This document shows, piece by piece, positions 1-6,694 of a stretch of 8,548 bases of DNA. The notes below the pieces were generated by a model. The model made no database searches. It was not told where the DNA came from and was given only the letters and a program-made list of their open reading frames with translations. The position numbers were made by a program, and so were the translations under genes. Source of the DNA: Bacteroidales bacterium GP2. GTDB taxonomy: Bacteria; Bacteroidota; Bacteroidia; Bacteroidales; Muribaculaceae. Location of the stretch: positions 3,063-11,610 of the forward strand of contig DAAJ01000061.1 in the NCBI GenBank assembly GCA_001701115.1, written 5' to 3'. Within the stretch, counting starts at the first letter, position 1. Each line of letters begins with the position of its first letter.

Positions 1-846
1 GCGGTTAGTTTCCCTGTAAAAACTTTAGGTGACCGCCGCGCTGAGGTTGTGCATTCACTTGCGAAGTGGAAGCGTGTGAAACTCGGTGCATACGATATTG
101 CGCCCGGATTCGGACTTTATACTGACATGAACGCAATCCGTGCGGACGAGGACCTTGACAATTTGCATTCGCTGTATGTGGACCAGTGGGACTGGGAGCG
201 TACTATTAATGAGAGTGACAGGAATCTGGATTTCCTGAAAGATACCGTGCGTAAAATCTACAAGGCTGTCCGGGAGACGGAGCTGACGGTTTATCGCCAT
301 TTCCCGCACATTACCCCACGTTTGCCTGAGGAGATAACCTTTATCCATGCCGAGGAACTGCTGCAGAAGTATCCCGGCATGAGCGCTACCGAACGTGAAA
401 GCGCTGCGGCACGTGAGCACGGGGCTATATTTATTATAGGTATTGGGGCGCCCTTAAGTAATGGTGAGCCGCATGATGGCAGGGCTCCGGATTACGATGA
501 CTGGATTACTCCTAACTCGGATGGCTATAATGGGCTTAACGGTGATATTGTGCTGTATGACAAGGTGCTCGACAGATGTTTCGAGCTCTCTTCCATGGGC
601 ATAAGGGTTAGCCCAGAATCTCTTGAGCGCCAGCTTGAAATACGTGGATGCACTGACCGGAAGAACCTTTCTTTCCACAAGGCGCTGCTTGCCGGTGAGT
701 TGCCATACTCCATTGGTGGAGGAATAGGGCAAAGCCGATTGTGCATGTTCCTTTTGCAAAAAGCGCATATCGGTGAAGTGCAGGCAAGTATCTGGCCGGA
801 AGAGCAGATAGAAGCATGCAAAGCCGCCGGAATAGAGTTGCTATAA
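1..846 (+). CDS. asnA: Aspartate-ammonia ligase AsnA, C-terminal 281 codons (5' end outside window)
   Basis: This gene encodes the ammonia-dependent asparagine synthetase, a cytosolic enzyme that makes asparagine from aspartate, ammonia and ATP. The frame is open from base 1, so the start lies outside the window. E. coli AsnA has 330 residues, so roughly the first 50 to 65 are missing. A GTG at 49 should not be taken as the start, because upstream codons already read family sequence (VSFPVKTLGDRRAEVVHSLAKWKR). Family landmarks in order are HSLAKWKR (52-75), LHSLYVDQWDWER (about 163-201), APDYDDW (484-504), FELSSMGIR (580-606) and the glycine-rich GGGIGQSR motif (715-738), typical of this class II aminoacyl-tRNA-synthetase-like fold. 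The gene ends with TAA 844-846 and is followed by a strong hairpin terminator. Recognition rests on close agreement with remembered AsnA sequence along the whole visible length. I see no frameshift or missing motif. Confidence 0.96.
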   Translation, partial: AVSFPVKTLGDRRAEVVHSLAKWKRVKLGAYDIAPGFGLYTDMNAIRADEDLDNLHSLYVDQWDWERTINESDRNLDFLKDTVRKIYKAVRETELTVYRHFPHITPRLPEEITFIHAEELLQKYPGMSATERESAAAREHGAIFIIGIGAPLSNGEPHDGRAPDYDDWITPNSDGYNGLNGDIVLYDKVLDRCFELSSMGIRVSPESLERQLEIRGCTDRKNLSFHKALLAGELPYSIGGGIGQSRLCMFLLQKAHIGEVQASIWPEEQIEACKAAGIELL

Positions 847-861
847 GTAAAGCAAGATAGG

Positions 862-927
862 AAAAACATGTATCGCGGGGATGCCATCCGTTCAGGCATC
901 CCCGCGATACATTTAGATAGTTTTTTT
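862..927. terminator. Bidirectional intrinsic terminator between asnA and the GH20 gene
   Basis: The arms 868-885 (ATGTATCGCGGGGATGCC) and 895-912 are perfect reverse complements: 18 base pairs around a 9-nt loop (886-894). On the + strand the stem is followed, after TAGATAG, by seven T (921-927), so it can terminate asnA. On the - strand the stem is followed by GTTTTTC (complement of 861-867), so it can also terminate the convergent GH20 gene, whose stop codon (926-928) lies at the hairpin's edge. Symmetry and convergent placement support a shared two-way terminator. Confidence 0.92.
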
Positions 928-2905
928 ATTCGGCTATATAGTTGTAAGCCTTGAGGTTGGTAACCCTGCTCTTGAAGTTGCCGGCTTTTTCAAGCGGGAA
1001 CATGAGAGTGCGCAGGTAGTACATCTTGTTTTTGCCTTCGTTGTGCCATTGTGTCTGCTTGTCAAGGCTCTCATATTTCTTGCCGTTTACCCACAGGTCT
1101 GTGCTCTTGTTGTCTCCGGTGATTTTGATATGCAGCTTTTCTCCCGGATATGGGCGGAAATTGAAAGTGTTTAGATAGCCGTCACGTGCAAATCCGAAGA
1201 GCCCTTTAACCGGATCGCTCAGGTAGAAGGTTGATTCTGGAGATGATAGCAAAATAGTGCCTTTTTCCTCGGGTACAGCATCAATGTCAAACTCAACCGT
1301 ATAGCCATATCCAAGTTCCTTGATTGGAGTAGTATCTCCAGGTTTGAGGTTTGCAGCTTCAAATACAAGTGAATTGGGGGCGCCGGTTTTGCCGAGTCGG
1401 TTTATACCGGGAGCTTCAGATAGGATTTTTGAAGCTGCGGCAAAGTCGTCATAAGGCACTGTAACATTAACACCGTCCCAAAGCTTTACCGACATTGTCG
1501 CTATGGCATCCATAATGCGGTGGTGCACATCCTGAACAGAAATACCGTTGCCGACATGGTCATTCCACACCGCAAAATATCCGCCAACCAAAGCGGGGTC
1601 TTTCTCCTCGAACTGCACATTGCCAACTCTTGCGGGTGTCCAGTTCTCATATAGCCACTTGGTGTTGAGATAGTCATGGTAGTAGCCTGCGTTGGGCACG
1701 ATGTAAACCATTCCGTCAGGAATGCTGTTGAGGCGGAATCCGAGTTTCACCATCTCTTTCGGGTCAGCGTAGCCGTTGTACCATGCGTCAAGCATGACTC
1801 CTTCTGTCTTGATAGGTGTTTCGCCGGGAGCGGTAGAAAGTGAACCCCATACCCATGGCTTTTTACCGTAGCCCTCAATGAGCTTGATGTAATGGTCCAT
1901 GAAGGCGCGGAATTTTTCAGTGGTTTCCTTTTTGTTCTCAAAACCGGGATAATCTTTGCCAAATTCATCGGTGCCGATATGGACGTACTCATTAATAAAT
2001 ACAGGATTGTCACCTGAGAGGTATTCAGCAAAGAGGTTGTCAAGGAAAGGAGTCAGCTCTTCACTGAACAGGTTGAGGTGGTCCATGCCGAAATCTTTGC
2101 TGCCGAGGGCAGGATTGTATTTGCTGAACGCAAGCGCATGCGCGGGCACATCAATTTCAGGCACAATGTCTACAAAATCCTTAGCTGACGAAATCTGGAA
2201 ATCGCGGAACTCTTTTTTCGTATAGTATCCGTCACGCGCAGTAAGTCCCGGGTATGTTTCGCTCTCAAGGCGGAAGGCTGAGTAGGTTTTATCCCAGTCA
2301 TTGGCGAAATAATATGGAAATCCGTTGTCGTTAAGATGTATTCGGAGGGAGTTCATCTTGTAGTAGGATAGGATTTTCACCAGATCGCGCAGGTATTCGA
2401 GCGGAAAAAATTTCCTGCCAACATCCATTGAAAGCCCACGCACGCCATAATCAGGAAAATCGGTGATTTTGCCGCAGGGAAGCGAACGGGTGTCGCTTTG
2501 CTCGGCAATCTGCAGGAGTGTGCGGGTAGCCCAGAAAGCTCCGACTGGTTTGGCAGCGTTAACGATGACTTTGTCGGTAATGTCGATGGTGTAGCCTTCT
2601 TCTCCGAGTTTGGCATCTTTTTTCAGGGCAAAATGGAATGCGCCTTTTTCAGCTTTTCCAGTTTTTACTTCCGGGCGCACTCCGAACATTGCCGAATAAT
2701 CATCGGCAAATGATTTTGCAACTTCGGCAAGTTCCTCATTGGCAATGGTTATTAAAGGAGCGTTGCCAGGTGTGAACGCACCGGTACGTCCTGACCACTC
2801 GCGCAACTCAGGCACTACAAACGGTTTTGAATTTTGCGCGGCGGCAGCTCCGAAGCACACCAGTGCTATAAGAATTGCGGCGACGCTTGACAGAAATTTC
2901 TTCAT
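926..2905 (-). CDS. Secreted GH20 family beta-N-acetylhexosaminidase-type glycosidase
   Basis: This is a 659-residue exported glycosidase predicted to release terminal N-acetylhexosamine (or a related amino-sugar disaccharide) from glycans. Residues 1-23 form a signal peptide: MKK, a hydrophobic core, then AAAA before Q24. An N-terminal GH20-type alpha/beta domain spans about 28-150 and the TIM-barrel catalytic domain about 153-480. Visible catalytic features are R156 in RGLSMDVGR, HLNDN at 190-194, and HIGTDEF at 309-315 with the D313-E314 pair expected for substrate-assisted catalysis. Further barrel features are Y412 in DYLN and W447 in AVWND. Residues about 510-655 look like a beta-sandwich of the laminin-G/concanavalin type, possibly sugar-binding. 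The motif is HxGTDE rather than the common HxGGDE, so exact specificity (hexosaminidase or lacto-N-biosidase-like) is open. ATG at 2905 is chosen because it begins the signal peptide. There is no Shine-Dalgarno sequence, as is usual in Bacteroidetes. No SusC/SusD-type genes lie beside it. Confidence 0.93.
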   Translation of the reverse strand: MKKFLSSVAAILIALVCFGAAAAQNSKPFVVPELREWSGRTGAFTPGNAPLITIANEELAEVAKSFADDYSAMFGVRPEVKTGKAEKGAFHFALKKDAKLGEEGYTIDITDKVIVNAAKPVGAFWATRTLLQIAEQSDTRSLPCGKITDFPDYGVRGLSMDVGRKFFPLEYLRDLVKILSYYKMNSLRIHLNDNGFPYYFANDWDKTYSAFRLESETYPGLTARDGYYTKKEFRDFQISSAKDFVDIVPEIDVPAHALAFSKYNPALGSKDFGMDHLNLFSEELTPFLDNLFAEYLSGDNPVFINEYVHIGTDEFGKDYPGFENKKETTEKFRAFMDHYIKLIEGYGKKPWVWGSLSTAPGETPIKTEGVMLDAWYNGYADPKEMVKLGFRLNSIPDGMVYIVPNAGYYHDYLNTKWLYENWTPARVGNVQFEEKDPALVGGYFAVWNDHVGNGISVQDVHHRIMDAIATMSVKLWDGVNVTVPYDDFAAASKILSEAPGINRLGKTGAPNSLVFEAANLKPGDTTPIKELGYGYTVEFDIDAVPEEKGTILLSSPESTFYLSDPVKGLFGFARDGYLNTFNFRPYPGEKLHIKITGDNKSTDLWVNGKKYESLDKQTQWHNEGKNKMYYLRTLMFPLEKAGNFKSRVTNLKAYNYIAE

Positions 2906-2955
2906 AAGGAATATGATAATGGTTATGCGGGGAGATAGCTCCTCCGAGTTTTTTG

Positions 2956-2987
2956 CAAATTTAACGAATTAGGAGATAAAAGGCAAT
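2956..2987 (-). promoter_or_regulatory. Predicted Bacteroidetes-type promoter for the GH20 gene
   Basis: Read on the - strand, 2963 to 2956 gives TAAATTTG, an exact match to the TAnnTTTG -7 element. Twenty bases upstream, 2987 to 2984 gives ATTG, one mismatch from the TTTG -33 element. Transcription would start near 2949, leaving a 5' leader of about 45 nt. That leader carries only a short GGAG/CTCC self-complementary segment (2931-2945). The -33 element touches that of the divergent ffs promoter at base 2987. Confidence 0.6.
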
Positions 2988-3018
2988 TTGGCAGATAAAA
3001 AAAGAATTGCTACCTTTG
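2987..3018 (+). promoter_or_regulatory. Predicted Bacteroidetes-type promoter for the SRP RNA gene
   Basis: TTTG at 2987-2990 and TACCTTTG at 3011-3018 are separated by 20 bases, an exact fit to the Bacteroidetes sigma-factor consensus TTTG-N19-21-TAnnTTTG. The predicted start falls at about 3021-3024, which coincides with the first paired bases of the SRP RNA. That agreement supports both calls. Confidence 0.82.
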
Positions 3019-3020
3019 CA

Positions 3021-3125
3021 GCGGGTAAGTCCTCCACGACCAGCTCCCCGGGAACTCCGTCAGGTCTTGATCGAAGCAGCGGTACCGGGTTGTAGCGGTG
3101 CGATGTAGGTCGCTTACCCTTTTTT
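3021..3125 (+). ncRNA. ffs: Signal recognition particle RNA (4.5S-like, small bacterial type)
   Basis: This RNA binds Ffh and targets ribosomes making membrane and exported proteins to FtsY and the translocon. The signature is GTCAGGTC (3059-3066) followed by GAAGCAGC (3073-3080), the conserved asymmetric Ffh-binding loop. The 3' strand carries GGGTTGTAGC (3087-3096), matching the GGGAUGUAGC region of E. coli 4.5S RNA. Nested pairings support one long hairpin: GGGTAAG 3023-3029 with CTTACCC 3113-3119, CCCGG 3047-3051 with CCGGG 3085-3089, and CCG 3057-3059 with CGG 3080-3082. There is no Alu domain, so it is the short form. It ends in six T (3120-3125). The apical loop reads UUGAUC between C3066 and G3073, instead of the usual C-GGAA-G. 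The 5' end is inferred from the promoter and outermost helix, accurate to a few bases. Confidence 0.93.
3113..3125 (+). terminator. Intrinsic terminator formed by the closing helix of the SRP RNA
   Basis: The 3' arm CTTACCC (3113-3119) of the SRP RNA closing helix runs directly into TTTTTT (3120-3125), so the RNA's own long hairpin should act as its terminator. A second T-tract follows at 3132-3136, just before the stop codon of the convergent helicase gene. Confidence 0.75.
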
Positions 3126-3136
3126 CGTGCCTTTTT

Positions 3137-5893
3137 CTAAAGTTCCGCCTCGGGAGTAGCATCAATGTTCCACAGTTCGTGGTCTTCCGGCACAGTTACA
3201 GTAAAGTATGGAGGCATCGGTATTGACCCGGTTTTTTCCTCGTTCTTGGTTTCCGCAGCCCGGGTTGTAGGTTCACCGAAAATATATTTCCCATCCTCAT
3301 TTGCACCGTCTGGAAAAGCCGCGGGCATGGCTTCGTCAAGTAGTTGCCCCACAGGGAGCTGGCTGCCGGTTTTCACACGGTAATGGACACATAACTCGTC
3401 AATAGCTCGTGTAAACGCCACGTAAAGCACATTCAACTCATCAAGTATTAGCTCATTGCACATGGTTTCATACTGTTGCCCGAGTGGAGTGCCGGCAAGG
3501 TCTGCGCCTGGTTTCACCGGAATGACAGGAGGCAGGGTGCAATCCAAGCCGATGCTATAAAGCGGATTAGTGTAAAACCATGCCGGTGATTTGAAGTCAA
3601 GGATATCCCATGTGCAGAAAGGAATATGCACGCAGTTGAATTCCAGACCTTTTGACTTGTGGATAGTCATTACTCGGATTGCATTGGGGTCTTCGGGCGC
3701 GGATATGATTTGCCTTTTTCCGGTTTCTTCCCACCAGCGCAGGAAGCTTTGGAGGTCATTCAGACCGAAAACATTATAGTCGGCAATCAGGTCATGGAAG
3801 GCACAGATGTATGGGTTTTGCAGCCTTACAAGCTCAGGTGGAAGAGTGGCTATGATGTCCTCCACAAGGTCAACGAGGGTACTCCCTTTGTAATCGGTGC
3901 CGCTGTCACTGCTTCTGTGCAAGGCTTCAATGAGTGCCTGTGCGGGAGTGTTGCCTGAATGGAGCGCTATTTCAAAGCGTGCCATAAGCGCCTTTGTTTC
4001 GCGGCGGCTCTTGTATTTGGAATTGCTCTCGTCCTGGAAAGGGTAGGCAATATTTTGCAGGGTACTGATAATCATCCTCACCGCGGGGGAGTTTGACACC
4101 GGCATAAGGTCGTCCGAAATGATGTTGTACTTATGCTTCCCCTCAGTCTGATGTTCTATAAGATAGGAAATGACCTTTTCACCATCGGCTTTTTTTCTTA
4201 CAAGCACAGCAATGTCGCTTGGTTTGTAGCCGGATTCAAGCTGGCGGTCAATGTCATCAGCAAGCGCAGGGAGAACATTTTCGCAATAATCTGATACTGT
4301 GTCCGCTTCTACCGGCGTAACCTCAATATAGCCATGATGGTCTAGGTGCTTCGGAGAAATGTTTTGCTGTACATTGGCGTATATGTTTGCGAAACCTTTC
4401 TGCCTGGAAAGGGTAGCAAAGAGAGTATTGTTGAACTCAATCACATCCTTGCTGCTGCGCCAGTTGGTGTTGTTTTCCGGTTCTGCGCCAAAAACAAAAT
4501 TATCGGTTATCTGTGTGGAAACCTGATTGCCAAGAAGGGTAGGATCGGAATTTCGGAAGCGGTAGATGCACTGCTTTTCATCACCGATTATCAGTGAATC
4601 GGCGCCGGATGCCACTCCGTTGCTTACAAGAGGGCGCAGGCAGTCCCACTGGATAGTAGAGGTGTCCTGGAACTCATCGATGAGGTAATGGGTAAGGATT
4701 ACTCCGAGGCGCTCATATATAAAAGGTGTATCCTCCTTGCCGATGATGGTACTGAGAAGGCTGTTTGTATCGGAGAGCAGAAGGGCATTGTTTTCAACGC
4801 GGTACTCCTCGATGTAAGCGTAAATTTTCACCATCAGCGCGAGCATGAAGAAGTTTGTGCGTATTTTGCTGAGAAGAGGCATTGCCGCAGATACTTCCTT
4901 AATTGCATTCGCGGCATCCATTATCTCATTGTCCGGAGCGGGAAAATCGGGGTTTGCCGCAAGGAATTTGGCAAAACCGGCGCTGTACTTCGGCGCTCCG
5001 TTGGCAAGAAGTGTGGTTAAAGTTTGTGATGCCTTGAATTGTTGGCGGCTACCGGCATCAAGCAGCTTTAAAACATTTGAATGGATAGGATTGCCCTTGC
5101 ATGGAACAGAATCGAGTGCCTGGAGCGCAGTAGTGCAGAGCGCAGCGGCATCACCTTTTAATTTTGAAATATGCCTTGCAATTGCCGTTGATATCTGCTC
5201 TATGCGTCCTGCATCCGAGAAGTATTGTTTTAGTTCCTCGTAGTTTTCTTCAAAAGTGTCGTTGCTTAGCCCGGAAATGTTTTGCAGGAGGTTCTTGTGC
5301 AGGAAAGAATCCTGGCTGAAAAGCATTACTCCCTCATTGTTCCTTATGTTTTCAAGGAGGTAGTCGGTTATGCTGGCGATATATTTCCTTATCTCTTTGT
5401 CGTTGCTCCGGTTGAGTGACTCGAAGAAGCGGTGCATTCCTTCCGCAATCGCTTCGTCATTGTCAAGCTCAAGCTCATAGTCTCCGGTAAGTTCAGCTTC
5501 CCTTGCGAAATTCCTGAGTATGGTCTGGAAAAAGGAGTCGATAGTGCTGATGTTGAAAAAGTTGAAATCAAACAGAAGGTTGTGCAACGCTTTTTCGGCA
5601 GCAGCCTGTAATTGCTGCGGGGTGCAGCCAAACTCTGTTATCAGCTTTTTCTGGTATGGGGTCTGCTGGGATTTTGAGAGTGCGGAAAGCTCTTGCACTA
5701 TTCGCTCTTTCATCACCTCGGTTGCCTTGTTTGTGAAAGTTATGGCAAGTATGTTGCGGTGCTTGTCGCCGTTTCTGGAGCGTAAGGTGTACTTGCCGTC
5801 GTTTTTTCGGTACCCGAGCAACAGCTTGATATATTCGTAGGCGAGGGTGAAAGTTTTGCCGGAGCCGGCAGATGCCTTGTAAATCGATAGCAT
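3137..5893 (-). CDS. addA: AddA/RecB-like UvrD-family ATP-dependent helicase, nuclease domain not present
   Basis: This 918-residue superfamily 1A helicase belongs to the AddA/RecB-like group that processes DNA double-strand ends before recombination. Motifs in order are KASAGSGKT (Walker A, 6-14), ITFTNKAT (Ia, 51-58), NISTIDSFFQ (114-123), LIDEFQDTS (Walker B, 404-412), GDEKQCIYRFR (III, 437-447), NWRSS (IV, 477-481), VMTIHKSKGLEF (V, 741-752) and LYVAFTRAIDEL (VI, 823-834). All look intact, so it should be an active ATPase/translocase. I place the start at ATG 5893 (MLSIYKASAGSGKT), which matches how homologues begin, not at a TTG two codons upstream. Only about 85 residues follow motif VI, ending in TAG at 3137-3139. 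Bacteroidetes homologues I recall have about 1,050-1,100 residues with a C-terminal PD-(D/E)XK nuclease, which is absent here. No AddB-like partner is visible. It is last in a probable operon, 21 nt after yciH. Confidence 0.9.
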   Translation of the reverse strand: MLSIYKASAGSGKTFTLAYEYIKLLLGYRKNDGKYTLRSRNGDKHRNILAITFTNKATEVMKERIVQELSALSKSQQTPYQKKLITEFGCTPQQLQAAAEKALHNLLFDFNFFNISTIDSFFQTILRNFAREAELTGDYELELDNDEAIAEGMHRFFESLNRSNDKEIRKYIASITDYLLENIRNNEGVMLFSQDSFLHKNLLQNISGLSNDTFEENYEELKQYFSDAGRIEQISTAIARHISKLKGDAAALCTTALQALDSVPCKGNPIHSNVLKLLDAGSRQQFKASQTLTTLLANGAPKYSAGFAKFLAANPDFPAPDNEIMDAANAIKEVSAAMPLLSKIRTNFFMLALMVKIYAYIEEYRVENNALLLSDTNSLLSTIIGKEDTPFIYERLGVILTHYLIDEFQDTSTIQWDCLRPLVSNGVASGADSLIIGDEKQCIYRFRNSDPTLLGNQVSTQITDNFVFGAEPENNTNWRSSKDVIEFNNTLFATLSRQKGFANIYANVQQNISPKHLDHHGYIEVTPVEADTVSDYCENVLPALADDIDRQLESGYKPSDIAVLVRKKADGEKVISYLIEHQTEGKHKYNIISDDLMPVSNSPAVRMIISTLQNIAYPFQDESNSKYKSRRETKALMARFEIALHSGNTPAQALIEALHRSSDSGTDYKGSTLVDLVEDIIATLPPELVRLQNPYICAFHDLIADYNVFGLNDLQSFLRWWEETGKRQIISAPEDPNAIRVMTIHKSKGLEFNCVHIPFCTWDILDFKSPAWFYTNPLYSIGLDCTLPPVIPVKPGADLAGTPLGQQYETMCNELILDELNVLYVAFTRAIDELCVHYRVKTGSQLPVGQLLDEAMPAAFPDGANEDGKYIFGEPTTRAAETKNEEKTGSIPMPPYFTVTVPEDHELWNIDATPEAEL

Positions 5894-5914
5894 AGGCAAC
5901 GGTTGTATTTGAGA

Positions 5915-6241
5915 TCAGATTATTCGTGCCTTGAATCCCATGGCGGTGAGTGCGGCAAGGACATCCTTGCGTCTGTCACCCTGTATCAGTATTTCGCCAC
6001 CGCGGGCTGATCCTCCGCATCCGAGTGATTTTTTCAACTTTGAGGCAATATCCTTCAATGTGTCCTCGTCACATTCAAATCCGCAAACAATGGTTGCCTG
6101 CTTGCCTGCTCGCCCTTTTTTCTCAAAAACAATATCAAGGCGCGGAGAAGAGGCTTTCGGTTCCTCCTGCTGCGGTTCCGGGGCGTTTTCGCCTTCCGGC
6201 AAATCGTCGCGGAGGCGGCTTAATTGTTCCTGCCAGTCCAT
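5915..6241 (-). CDS. yciH: SUI1/eIF1-like protein YciH
   Basis: This 108-residue protein is the bacterial relative of eukaryotic initiation factor 1. E. coli YciH has been reported to influence start-site and initiator-tRNA discrimination on the 30S subunit, but its physiological role is less settled than IF1-IF3. Residues about 35-106 form the SUI1 domain, with the diagnostic KKSLGCGGSARGGEILIQGD at 70-89 and the C-terminal helix-strand ending MGFKARII. Residues 12-33 are an acidic, proline-rich tail, probably disordered. The length equals E. coli YciH. ATG at 6241 lies 6 nt after the stop of the lipoprotein gene and the TGA lies 21 nt before the helicase start, so translation may be coupled. 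No Shine-Dalgarno sequence is evident. Confidence 0.93.
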   Translation of the reverse strand: MDWQEQLSRLRDDLPEGENAPEPQQEEPKASSPRLDIVFEKKGRAGKQATIVCGFECDEDTLKDIASKLKKSLGCGGSARGGEILIQGDRRKDVLAALTAMGFKARII

Positions 6242-6247
6242 TAGTGC

Positions 6248-6676
6248 TCAGTCGTCAAGGTGAAGTGAATCAGTTGGAATGTCAGTGGAGTGCACAATTG
6301 CGGAGAGGAGTACAGCACGCGCAGTGTGTTCCGGAGGCACATTGGAGTAGAAGGCGTTTGCGGAATCAGCATTCGCTTCGTATGCCTTGCGATAGCACTC
6401 GGTTGCCTGGGAAACATGGTCGCCTTGGTCAGTGGAATCAGCAAGCTGCATATATATTAGAGAAAGGCGTCCGAGTTGGCGCGGGGTGAAATTCTCAAGT
6501 GGCTTGGAGCCGATTACATGGTTGGTAACACTTTCTGCAGCTCTCATGTCTCCCTGGGCAATCGCCATTTCGGCTTCCCTGAGGTCTGCTTCGGTCATCT
6601 CCTCGGTGGTCTGGTTGCAGGATACTGCCGCAAGTGAGATTATAGCGCACACTGCTGAAAATATAAGGTACTTCAT
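6248..6676 (-). CDS. Small predicted lipoprotein with TPR-like helical region
   Basis: I do not recognise a named family for this 142-residue protein. It opens with MKYLIFSAVCAIISLAAVSC: a short charged start, a hydrophobic stretch and a lipobox AVSC with Cys20, indicating signal peptidase II processing and a lipid anchor. The residues just after the cysteine (NQTTEE) are only mildly acidic, so surface export by a Bacteroidetes lipoprotein export signal is possible but not clear. Residues about 30-110 are helical and repeat-like, with spacing such as EAEMAIAQGDMRAAESV and ATECYRKAYEANADSANAF that resembles tetratricopeptide repeats, suggesting a protein-binding scaffold. It starts 18 nt after the dnaX stop and ends 6 nt before yciH, so it is probably cotranscribed with both. 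Its function cannot be read from the sequence. Confidence 0.8.
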   Translation of the reverse strand: MKYLIFSAVCAIISLAAVSCNQTTEEMTEADLREAEMAIAQGDMRAAESVTNHVIGSKPLENFTPRQLGRLSLIYMQLADSTDQGDHVSQATECYRKAYEANADSANAFYSNVPPEHTARAVLLSAIVHSTDIPTDSLHLDD

Positions 6677-6694
6677 GATAAGGACAATGGTATG

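Noticed and set aside
49..51. GTG as the start codon of asnA
   Set aside because: Codons before it (from base 1) already translate to AsnA family sequence, so the gene begins outside the window and this GTG is an internal valine.
454..899. Long open frames on the - strand inside asnA, and + strand frames inside the helicase and dnaX genes
   Set aside because: They overlap strongly supported genes, show no recognisable domains and have compositions expected of antisense shadows.
868..912. The perfect 18-bp inverted repeat as an operator or recombination site
   Set aside because: Its T-tracts on both sides and position between two convergent genes are fully explained by a bidirectional terminator.
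2840..2905. GH20 as a lipoprotein through Cys17
   Set aside because: The residue before Cys17 is valine (ALVC), which does not fit a lipobox; AAAA before Q24 fits ordinary signal peptidase I cleavage.
5894..5899. TTG at 5899 as the start of the helicase
   Set aside because: An ATG two codons later (5893) gives MLSIYKASAGSGKT, the start typical of homologues; a rare start adding two residues is unlikely.
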